From: Leishmania infantum JPCM5
Taxonomy: Eukaryota; Euglenozoa; Kinetoplastea; Trypanosomatida; Trypanosomatidae
DNA length: 64,000 nucleotides
Assembly (NCBI RefSeq): GCF_000002875.2
Contig: NC_009417.2
Coordinates: 353,929-417,928 of the forward strand
Direction: 5' to 3'
A program made the translations under genes and the position numbers. Below, one piece after another: positions 43,276-52,131 of this stretch; position 1 is the stretch's first letter; each line of letters opens with the position of its first letter. The notes beneath the pieces are model-generated. The model saw only the letters and a program-made list of their open reading frames with translations. It searched no databases and had not been told where the DNA came from.

Positions 43276-43898
43276 CCCTGATGACGGGGGGGGGGGGGGC
43301 ACACTTCTGTGCGTCGTACTGCCGCACGGCCAATTGCACCCCCACTCCCTCGGAAAGCCTTGCAGCTCCCGCCCCCCCCCCGCTATGTCCCTGTAAAACG
43401 TCGAACCTCACTTCCAGTCATAGCAGGGACAAGTGCCTACGGCATAGGGAACTCAGAGCGATGCATCGCTGTCGATGGCGGCGGTTAGGTCCTGGGCGAC
43501 GTGGCGTCGGAGTGACTTGCGACAGTGAACACGTTTGTACCAGCCCATATGGCAAGCGAAGTGTCAGCGTGACTCAAGTGTACCCCACACCCGGCTCTCG
43601 CACTGCCCACTGGTGCGGGGAAGCATGAGTCCCCCCGCGAGAGGGAGATGCTCCAGGGGTGGCGACCAGCATGATGAGGGAACGGCTGCGAGGCGACCTG
43701 CGGGGTGAGGAACGGGCGGGTAGGGCTGGAGGGCGGGGGCCGCGCCCCATATGGCCGAGCCGGCGCAGCTGGTGTGATGCGTGCGTGTCTTTGGCATGCT
43801 TCGCACCACACCGGTGGGGGCCTGAGGCAGGGCAGGGGTAGCGTGGGGTTGAGCTCGTGTTGTGTATGGCAGAGAATGCCAAAACCTTGAAGAAACAA
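43276..43898 (+). mobile_element. SIDER2-like degenerate retroposon, copy C
   Basis: It has the same hallmark start (CCCTGATGACGG), here extended to a run of 14 G at 43286-43299, followed by the TGTGCGTCGTAC-type block. The body matches copies A, B and D across the CACTGCCCACTGGTG block, the GGAGGGCGGGGGCCG block, the CCATATGGCCGAG block and a terminal TATGGCAGAGAATGCC. An A-containing tail follows. Sense orientation between the single-span gene and the YEATS gene. Confidence 0.8.
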
Positions 43899-44599
43899 GA
43901 ACTCTCGCTGTTGATAATAAATCTTCTCATTTTTTTTTGCTGCGCATGTCGTGTATGAAGGATGTGTCGCGGAGGCCGCGCACGCCGCGTCAGCGGCTTC
44001 TGCGTTTTTGGTGTGTAGGCATGTCTGTCTCGGTGATGGTGTAGCATGGCGTGTTTGGTGCGTGTGCGTCGCTGGACATACTATTCTTTGTAGGAATTAG
44101 TAGGAGATAAATATACGCTTCGTGTGTATGAATGCATGTCTTTCGTTTTATTTTGTTTGCCATGATTTTCTATTCGTTCGAAGTGGAAATCGAAAAGCCA
44201 AGTCTCCAGAAAGCACGTGTTTTTGGCATAGGCGGTGGGAGGAGGGGGCTGAGGATGTGCGTCGACAAGTGTGGGACGATGCGATGCCGTTTTGCACAGC
44301 CTTCATAACGTCTCCGCCTTGGCGAGCTGAGCAAAACAAATGCGAAACGGAAGTCTTTTGTGTTGCCCCGTGCAATGCAAAGGCAAGAGCCGATTCGGCG
44401 GTGTCAGTTGCGCGGGCACGAGCGAGCGCATGTGTCAGGCGCGCATTCCCCGCCCACCCTTTCTCTTTCTCGCTGCTTTAGGTGCTGTGAGCTCTTTGCC
44501 ACGGCAGCGGCAACGTTCGTGCGAGAACGTTCTACCCCCTCTGTGTCTGTGTGTGTGTGGTTTCATTCCGCTCAAAGTCCTTCATCTTTCCTGAATGGC

Positions 44600-44643
44600 T
44601 TCACCTTTCCCCCACCCCCACCCGCCTCCAGCAGCGTACCTAG
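44600..44643 (+). promoter_or_regulatory. Candidate trans-splice acceptor that decides the YEATS start
   Basis: A C/T tract (44600-44629) is followed by AGs at 44630-44631 and 44642-44643. An upstream in-frame ATG at 44595 lies before this tract, so it would be removed by splicing. The ATG at 44715 then becomes first. Confidence 0.6.
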
Positions 44644-44714
44644 GCCCCGCTTGCCCTCTGACTGTGCCAACCCACCTCGTGGCTGTTTTTGAGGGGTGTC
44701 CTGAGCGCCCTACA

Positions 44715-46052
44715 ATGTCTGCTGAATCACAGCGTGTCGTTTACGGCGCGACGTTCGACATCCCGTACGCCATCGGCAGTGTCTCGGTTCCACTCGAAGC
44801 CCTTGGCGCATCCTCACCGTCACGAGTAGGAGTGCAGGACGCGCGTGGGGCCGGCCCGTCCCCGTCCCCCTCGCGCCGTCGCGGTGTCAGCTCCGGCAAC
44901 ATCAGCTCCGTGCGTCGATGCACGCACCACCGGTACTGCTACGTCCGCGACGGCAGCGAGCTCTTGCAGGACGCCTTCTATCGGTGGTTGGAGCAGCAGC
45001 GGCAAGAGCACCGGGAAGGCACCCATGCAAGTAGCACGGGCGGTCCCCCGCATGAGTCCTCCGGAGGACCGTTGACTCCTGCGACCGACTCAGCATCCTC
45101 CACCAATGCCCCCTCATCGGCACCGCCCGATGCGCCGAGTAGTCCCTCGCTCTTTTACGCCTCCGTGAAGTGCGTGGTGTTTGTGCTGCCAAATAGCTTT
45201 CCCCGTCCCCGCCGTGTTCTGCGGCGCCCGCCCTTCATCATCGAGGACGACACCTGGGCAGAGCATGTTGTGGAGGTACAACTGCACTTCTGGCCGCATC
45301 TCAAGATCCCGCCCGCCACGGTCGTGCATCAGGCTCTGCTGGAGCGTCGCGTTTTGACTGCGCCACCGCCTTATCAGAGTGGCGCTGTGTCGCCTGCGGC
45401 GCCGACGGAAGATTTGCGCGAGGTGTGGGTGCCGCAGCTGTTGGCGAGAACCTATGGCAAGCCGAAGTTGCTATCGGTAGCCACAAATGTGGCGGTGCCT
45501 GCACCGGCCCGTCGTGCGACCGCACCTGCACCAGGCACTGCCAAAGCTGCCAGTCGTGTGGTTGTCGTGGCTGAGAAGGTCGACACCCTTCACTTGTATC
45601 ACCCTTCTCTCGACGTGATCCGACACATTCGGGCGGTGCTCGCCATGTCGCGGATGCCCATTCTGGAGGCGGTGCGCGACGCCTTCGACGCAACGTACTC
45701 GGCGCAGCCTTCTACGAATGCGGATGGCAACAGCCACGGTGCGCGCTCTCCCACACCCACTGACGCGGCGGCAACGTCTAGGGCTGCCGAGGACTCGTCG
45801 CTCTTAACGCCGTTCGCGCATTCGTGGTCGCTTCCATTTGAGGATATCATCGCTGAGTACGCGGAGCAGCGGGCGTCGACGTCGGTGGCGGTGCTTCAAG
45901 CGGTATTGGAGAAGCTGAAGCGTGAGCGGCAGGAGATGGAGAAGTCTTGCGAGCGGTCCATGGAGGAGATTGCGGAGCTGGCCACCGTCGTACTCCCCAC
46001 CCAACTAGAACGGGTGCACATGCGGTGTATGAAGCTGCACAAGAAGGAGTAG
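44715..46052 (+). CDS. YEATS-domain protein (Yaf9/GAS41-like architecture)
   Basis: YEATS domains read acetyl- or crotonyl-lysine on histones and occur in NuA4, SWR1 and TFIID-type complexes. In this 445 aa protein the domain starts at once (RVVYGATFDIPYAIGS) and continues with HHRYCYVRDGS near 71-81. After a Pro/Ser/Ala-rich insertion (~95-145) it resumes with VKCVVFVLPNSFPRPRRV and RPPFIIEDDTWAEH. W181 matches the aromatic-cage Trp of the usual GWGEF motif, here TWAEH. A Pro/Ala-rich middle and a charged coiled coil at about 395-430 follow, the same order as Yaf9/GAS41. The ATG at 44715 is preferred over the one at 44595 because a pyrimidine/AG acceptor lies between them; the 40 upstream residues are Pro-rich and unlike the family. 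Confidence 0.85.
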   Translation: MSAESQRVVYGATFDIPYAIGSVSVPLEALGASSPSRVGVQDARGAGPSPSPSRRRGVSSGNISSVRRCTHHRYCYVRDGSELLQDAFYRWLEQQRQEHREGTHASSTGGPPHESSGGPLTPATDSASSTNAPSSAPPDAPSSPSLFYASVKCVVFVLPNSFPRPRRVLRRPPFIIEDDTWAEHVVEVQLHFWPHLKIPPATVVHQALLERRVLTAPPPYQSGAVSPAAPTEDLREVWVPQLLARTYGKPKLLSVATNVAVPAPARRATAPAPGTAKAASRVVVVAEKVDTLHLYHPSLDVIRHIRAVLAMSRMPILEAVRDAFDATYSAQPSTNADGNSHGARSPTPTDAAATSRAAEDSSLLTPFAHSWSLPFEDIIAEYAEQRASTSVAVLQAVLEKLKRERQEMEKSCERSMEEIAELATVVLPTQLERVHMRCMKLHKKE

Positions 46053-46254
46053 GTGAGCTGCGTCGTAGGCTGTGCCTCTTTGCTTCTCCTTCACCGCACC
46101 CTCCTCCTCTCTTCGGCTGGGGATGAGGCGGGGTGACAGAGATGTACTCGCCAACTGATCCAATGCGGGTTTGGTGTTTCGATCCATTTTGCGTGGGTAC
46201 ACCAGAATGAAGGCTGGGTCTGCGCGCGCCCCTTTGGCAAAGGAGGTGCGTGCC

Positions 46255-46274
46255 TGTGTGTGTGTGTGTGTGTG
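46255..46274. repeat. (TG)n microsatellite
   Basis: About ten TG units in the 3' region of the YEATS gene. Confidence 0.9.
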
Positions 46275-48472
46275 CGTGTGTGCGTGCACCACAGCGATGC
46301 CGGTCTTTTGTCGCTGCGGCCCCCTTCCTCTTTGTTATTCGTTCACCCGTCTGTCCCGTGTGACAGTCGCCTGCTCACAAGCAACCCACGGGAAAACAGA
46401 AATTTGAAACTAAAGCAAAAGGAAAGCGCGCGAGGCATTTTGACTCGCGCGCTCTCACGCCTCCCGCCAGCGCAAGTGCTTCTGCCGTCATGCGCGTGAG
46501 AAGCGGCGTTGCATCCCATATGGCTGAGCACCAAAGGGTATCGATGTACAAGTGAGATGTGAAGAGAGCACCACCAGGAGTCAGACACGCACAGAGAGAG
46601 AAGAAATTGATGTCATGTAGGGGCGTGTGTGCTGTGCATCAGGTGGAGGTTGAAAACGTTGTCTGTGCGTTTTTTTTTTGGAAACGACGCCTCATCCTTT
46701 GGCCTTTGCCTTCACACACGCACACATGCACACATGCAGTCTCTCCCTTTCTTACCTTCCCCACGCCACCCTATTCCTTACTCCTGGCCCTCTTTCGTCC
46801 TTCCCTGCCGGTACATCATCTTCATATCCACACAAATACATGTGTATAATATGCTGGCGCAAATGTGATATCAACATAGCTTGCTACCCTACGCTCGCTA
46901 CTGTTTCCCTCTCTCTCTCGATCTCTTTTTTTCCGTTCTTGCTTTCAAACACCAGTCATACACATATAGATATATACTATTAGTGGCCCATCTCTCCCTT
47001 CATGTGTGTGCCTCTTGTACTCTTGGCGTTGTCGTGTTGTCCTGGTCAGCTTCTATTACGCACTCTCTCTCTTTTTCGTCGTGTGTGCCAACACCACCGA
47101 AGGCGAACAGAGGTGCAAGCAAGGCTGGCGCTGCCCCTTCTTGTTAAGCGTAAACTAACGCATACGGACACGTACAAGCTGCCCGAAGAAAAATAGACAG
47201 TACGCTGAAGGAAAAAGAGGCGCACACCCCACCACCTCCTCCTCCAACAAGCTGTACGTACACGCGTACACGAGCAAAGGGTGAACATTAACCAACCGCC
47301 AATCCGTCAAGGGAAACTCTTCATTGATCTCATTTTCTTTCGTCCTTTGAGGCATCTATAGGGCGGTGCTTGTGTGCCCCTCTCTTTCTTCTCGCTCCCG
47401 CCTCCCCTCGCGCGCCCTTCACAGCATCGGTGTCTTTCTAGTTCCCTTCTTCTTTTCTTTCACCCCTTCTCCTCCGCCTTTGGCCGTGTCCGTCTCATTG
47501 TGCGCTTAGTTTTGTGGCTCTTTGTACCTCCGTTGGCGTCGTCGTTTCCTTTTTTTTTCGGTTGCTCGCTCCCCCCCCCCCCACCACCACCACCACCGTC
47601 CCCTCAACGTCATCTTGTTCTATGCGTTGTCGCTATATTTTTTGCTCCCTTTCTCTCTTTTTCTTTTTACTGCTTCACTGAAGCTCTTGTACGAACCGAG
47701 TACCTCAGCCTCTTATCTTGTTTGCATTGTGGTCCTCTCTTCCTCCCTCTCTCCCTCCCTCGCCCCGTGTTTTTTCTTTCGCCGTCCCTCTTCCTCTACT
47801 GTGTGTGTGCGCGCGTGGGTAGGTGTAGGTCTGTGTCCCATTTTCGCTTTCTTTGCGATTCTAGTGTTTACTTCTACGGTTGGTTTGGGTCCTCCGCCTG
47901 TTTCTGTGGAACTCCGCAATTACGCCGCCGCCGCCGCCCACCCTCTCACCACCCCATTCTCTCACAGCCTCAGCGGTTTCGGCTTCCCTTTTTTTTCTAC
48001 CAAAAGGGGTCGACAAGGGAAAACGAAACTCCAGCCCAGGAGGGTAGCAGGAAAACAAACAAAAAGCGTGACGCATCGGGCACGCACGCACAAGGAAAAC
48101 AAAAAGGGAACCTGTCGTTTCGTTACCGCTGCAGCGCCAACACCATTTTTTTTTTTCGTTCTTCTCTCCTTTTGTGTGTCTGGCCTGCCCACCCCCTCCC
48201 CAACGGTACAGCCAGACGCACTCACGCCGACACAGGATCGACGAACAAGGAGGAAGAAGGCAACGCTCGATTTTTTCTCCTGTCATCTCGACCCTCGCTG
48301 CGGCTGTTGTCTCCTTGCTCTTCATTCTCCGTCTTTGATATCACTTTCGGCCTCTTCGGAGGGGAGTCCTTCTTCCCTTCCTTATACTTTAACGCCTGTC
48401 GCCTTTCGCACCTTTGAGACGTTGCTGCTCCAGCTTCTGGTCTGATTTGTTTTTTTTTTCGCTGTTGTGCAT

Positions 48473-48539
48473 CGTTCCCCTTCATCCCTCTTTTCGACTC
48501 GTACATCTTCCTGCTTTGTGGGCTCGCTTGCTCGTGCAG
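48473..48539 (+). promoter_or_regulatory. Candidate trans-splice acceptor for the guanylate kinase gene
   Basis: A C/T tract (48473-48511) is followed by the next good AG at 48538-48539, 26 bases before the ATG at 48565. Confidence 0.5.
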
Positions 48540-48564
48540 AGCCCTTCTTTTGCAAATAAAGACG

Positions 48565-49176
48565 ATGAGCAAGCCGTTGAACGCGCTGGTGGTCTGTGGA
48601 CCCTCTGGAGTAGGCAAGGGAACCCTGCTGGGCCGCCTCCTCCGCGAGTACCCCAACCGCTTTGCCTACTCGGTGTCGCACACAACACGTCAACCGCGCC
48701 AGGGAGAGGTGAATGGCCGCGAGTACCACTTCACCGACCGCGAGAGCATCCTCAAGATGCGCGACAATAACGAGTTCCTCGAGCTGTGCGACGTGCACGG
48801 CAACTTCTACGGCACGAGCGTTGCCGCCGTGCACGCTGTGCAGAAAGAGGGGAAGGTGTGCGTCATCGAGATTGATGTGAAGGGGGCACAGAAACTGTTC
48901 AACCGTAACGATAATGCGCTGAACGCTGTGTACTTCTTTATCACGGCCCCCAGAGAGGAGCTGCGCAAGCGTATCATGAAGCGTGGCGCCGATGACGAGA
49001 CGATGCTGCAGCGGCGTCTAGAGACGGCCGAGTTAGAATACAAGTTCGTCGATGAGAATCCCGACTTCTTCTCTGTGCTGCTGGTAAATGATGAGCTAGA
49101 GGCAGCGTACGCCGCCCTCTTGGCCGCCATCGACGACCAGCTGGTGAAGCACAACATGGAGAAGCTGGCTGCATAG
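48565..49176 (+). CDS. Guanylate kinase
   Basis: Converts GMP plus ATP to GDP plus ADP in purine salvage; trypanosomatids cannot make purines de novo. The 203 aa protein has the typical single-domain length. The P-loop GPSGVGKG is at 12-19. The GMP-binding region follows with SVSHTTRQPRQGE, then NGREYHF and FLELCDVHGNFYGTS. The IEIDVKGAQ and YFFITAP strands and the lid RRLETAELE come next. All core motifs are present and there is no C-terminal peroxisomal-type targeting tripeptide, so a cytosolic enzyme is expected. The ATG at 48565 is the first in frame and begins MSKPLNALVVCGPSG, as the family does. Confidence 0.95.
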   Translation: MSKPLNALVVCGPSGVGKGTLLGRLLREYPNRFAYSVSHTTRQPRQGEVNGREYHFTDRESILKMRDNNEFLELCDVHGNFYGTSVAAVHAVQKEGKVCVIEIDVKGAQKLFNRNDNALNAVYFFITAPREELRKRIMKRGADDETMLQRRLETAELEYKFVDENPDFFSVLLVNDELEAAYAALLAAIDDQLVKHNMEKLAA

Positions 49177-50244
49177 ACGTAGGGTACTTGGCGAGCAACC
49201 GTGTAGTGTGTGTCAGCCTTATGGACAAGGTGGTAGCGCGTCCCTCAGTTGGAATAACGTCGTGGAGTACAAGAGTAAGAGAAGAAGCAGGCAAAAGTGA
49301 AGCGAGCAACGGAGCAGTGCGCAAGCAACACTCGAAGAAGATGTTACGTCGGGGCTCGCTTATGGGGTACCATGGAGTCGTAAGATGAAGGCCGAATCCC
49401 GTCCCCTCACACGACGACGAGAAGCGCTGGTGGTGCAGGGGGAAGTACGCACGTAATAATACGCAAGACGGCTGTATATCTCCCTCTAAGAGAAGATCCA
49501 ATCGAAGAAGACACCCGAGAAGAAGCGTTGGTGTCTGAGACACCTCATGCTAGTGGAACGCTCCTACTCTCCTACCCCCTCTCGCGTCCCTCAATCGGTG
49601 CCTACGATGGACGTCATGCGCTGCCGCTTCTGCGATTGATGGGCGCCAGGCAGCGGTGCCTAACAAGGAGGGAGAAAGGGACTGGACTGTACACATGGTC
49701 GGTGTGGTGAAATTAAAGTCATTGTGTTATCATTGTCACACTTATGATCCTTTGTTTTATTTTTTTTTTTGCTAGTGTGTGTTGTGTTACCTCTTTTTCG
49801 TGAGGAGGGGAGGGGGCAGGAAGAGAAAGAGGAGGAGGTAAGGTACCACTCCGCGTGCTTCTCCCCTCGTTGTTGTTGCTGTCTTGTTTGTTTTACTTCT
49901 TTTTCGAGCTGCTGTCGCGAGGGACTTCAAGACGCCTCTCATAATGTTCTCTCTCTCCCTTCTTTCGTTCCTTTACCCATTTTTGTTTTGTGCACCCCCC
50001 CACCCACACCTTTTTTCTTTCGGTTATCATGTGGCTGCTCCTGTGTGTGCCGATGTTTGTTACTCGCTGGATGTCGCACTGAAATGTGTCTGGATGTCGT
50101 CCATCACGCCCTCATAGTGTTCCCCTCTCCCTTCCTCGTTTAAGTTGCATATAGCTCTTGATCTCACTAGCTCGGCAGTGTGCATGCAGTACCCCTCTAA
50201 AGAGGTACGTGAAACCCACATCAAAGGGGTGCAGGACTTGTTAG

Positions 50245-50335
50245 TGTTATGCGGCCTTCGCGAGTTGAGCTGGGGGAGTGCGAAGTATGTTAGAGAGACG
50301 CACGGCCGACGCCATGGCCTGATTGCGCCACGGAC
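50245..50335 (-). mobile_element. Possible degenerate SIDER2 remnant, antisense
   Basis: Read on the minus strand, a ~27-base segment resembles the GTGCGTGTCTTTGGCATGCTT part of the sense copies at about 21 of 27 positions. Nearby segments look like the AACTC part and the GGC-rich part before it. The hallmark start is not recognisable. The match is by eye only. Confidence 0.3.
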
Positions 50336-52068
50336 GCACGCCATGCCGGCTGGCTGCTCGTTGATATCGCCCTCGCCTCTTTCCTTTCCTTTGTGTGTGT
50401 GTGTGTGTCTTCCTCTACTGTGTTCGTAGGCTAAACGCGTATCTGGCACTGTGGAAGGGAGGGGACGCGAGGGGTAGGCCTCACCACTTAGCCATGGGTG
50501 TCCTATATCTGTGGCCACGCATACATGTGTGCGGGTGCTCCCCTCTACGCTGTTTGGGAGGGGGAGCAGGCCATCGATAAAGTCAACAGGTATGTGATCT
50601 GCGGGACCTATCGGATCAGAAACGCGAGAAGCATACACATCCTCGCACGCGCGTCTGCAGAGCACATGCGTCAGTGAACTGTGCCGATGTCGCTGCTCAC
50701 ATGAAAGCGCCTCTGTTCTCTCCCTCTCTCTGCTTTGTTCTTTCGGTTTGTGTATTGGCGAGGCAGACGGACGGGCCAACAGTAGAGAAGAGGCGAGGAA
50801 CGAAGGGGCACATGCGGAAGAGGAGGCGAATCCCAGAGTGTGCGCGAAGGCGCAGGAAAAAGCGGCTGCATTCTTTTCGGTATCGCCACGCTGTCCATCT
50901 CATCCTCGCCTATCTCGTGATACTCGCCGTTTTGTTCGCTTCGCACCTCTCTTCTATCCTTCCCCTCCTCCACCCTTGTGCGCGCATATCACGCTCTTCG
51001 ATTTCTTTGTGGTGCTCCTCGTGAGCTCTTACGGGTGTTTTTTCGCTTGTCTATTTCTTCTCTTTAGTGCCTCTTGCTTCGCCCCCCCCGCCGCTGGAAC
51101 ATCAACGCCGTGAGCTCAGTACGCGCACGCACACGCATGTGTCTGTGCGCCTCTTCTCAATGCGAGTGTGGCCCATCTGAGTGCCAAACCTCTTTGCTGT
51201 GCATCATGTCAGGAGCAATGTGCAGCCCGGGGGAAGGAAAGGAGCCGAAGGCGAAGAAATAAAATGCCCACGGTATACTGCGCTGTGTTGAAAGGTAGCA
51301 AGCAACAAGCAAACGAAGAAAGCCGACGCAGCTCTGGGTCGCAATCCAACGCGCACTTCAAAGGAGCTCCTGAGCGGCAGCTGTGGTGCGTGTCCGGCGC
51401 AGGCCCCTTGATGCGGAAGGTGAGCAAGCGCGCAGCAAATCAGCCACCCTCTTTTTCATGCCGACGATTTTTCTTTTGTCCTTCGCTCCACTTTTTTGTT
51501 GCTGTTGTCTGGTGCCGTGGCGGTGCGGTTTCCTCGGACTTCTGCGCACCTTCCCTCCCGCACACACACACACTCAAACTCATCGTGCAGTCACCGCGAT
51601 ACTGTCTCAGTCCCCAGAGCACGGAAGCCAAAAGGGAGCACAGGTGGCCTCAGCTGCTTTTCTCCTTTCGTTTCTTCTCACATTGCTTATCCGGCTGCCG
51701 CGGCAAGCTGCTGCTGCTTCTCGGACTGCTCCCAGCACTGTCTCCTCGCACAAACCAAAGCGAGGAGCGCTGCACCTCAGTGCCGCACACACCCCGTCAG
51801 AAGCGCTGTATCCGACAGAGCGAGTCTCTCTCGGTTTGGGGGGGGGGGGTTCTTTCCCTGGCCACACCCCCACCCCCACACACACACATACAGAGAAAGA
51901 GCACTTTCGAAGCTTCTGTGACGCAGAAGCGCGGTCACCGGCTGTTCATCCTCGCTTGAGCCAGAGGGACGTTGGTGGCGAACCAGAGGTGGAGACCAAG
52001 TCTCCTGAGCCTTGTTGGCGCACGCTTGAAAGGGCGAGGCGCTCCAGTGCATCTTTGCATCCCGCTTG

Positions 52069-52106
52069 TGCTTCTTTTCCTCCCACCATTTCTCCCTTCA
52101 TCTCAG
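52069..52106 (+). promoter_or_regulatory. Candidate trans-splice acceptor for the CW-domain gene
   Basis: An almost pure T/C tract ends in AG at 52105-52106, 26 bases before the ATG at 52132. Very clear. Confidence 0.7.
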
Positions 52107-52131
52107 GGCGGGTGATGTGGACGTCGCTGCG

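Larger units (their letters stand above)
40238..44714 (+). other. 4.5 kb intergenic/UTR stretch carrying SIDER2-like copy C
   Basis: No supported gene. It holds SIDER2 copy C (43276-43898), a TG/GC microsatellite (43028-43051) and several T/C tracts. An antisense ORF with ATG at 42218 running to 41572 and a sense ORF from 44128 to 44481 were considered but lack homology or context support. The last part contains the YEATS gene acceptor. Confidence 0.7.
46053..48564 (+). other. 2.5 kb intergenic/UTR stretch
   Basis: Non-coding. (TG)n at 46255-46274, many T/C tracts, and a C run followed by CCA repeats at 47570-47597. Long + strand open frames over 47374-48445 are pyrimidine-rich artefacts. 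A block near 46490-46515 weakly resembles the CCATATGGC part of SIDER2. Confidence 0.75.
49177..52131 (+). other. 3 kb intergenic/UTR stretch
   Basis: No supported gene. T/C and T-rich tracts, a (TG)n run near 50393-50408, a G run at 51839-51849, and a possible antisense SIDER2 remnant (50245-50335). The acceptor of the CW gene is at the end. Confidence 0.75.

Noticed and set aside
44128..44481. 117-codon ATG ORF upstream of the YEATS gene
   Set aside because: Weak acceptor context and no domain; it ends in the pyrimidine tracts leading to the YEATS gene.
44595..44714. N-terminal extension of the YEATS protein from an upstream ATG
   Set aside because: A pyrimidine tract and AG acceptor lie inside it, and its Pro-rich sequence is unlike YEATS N-termini.
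47374..48445. Two overlapping 300-codon open frames
   Set aside because: Both frames of the same strand are open because the DNA is T/C-rich; neither has protein-like composition.
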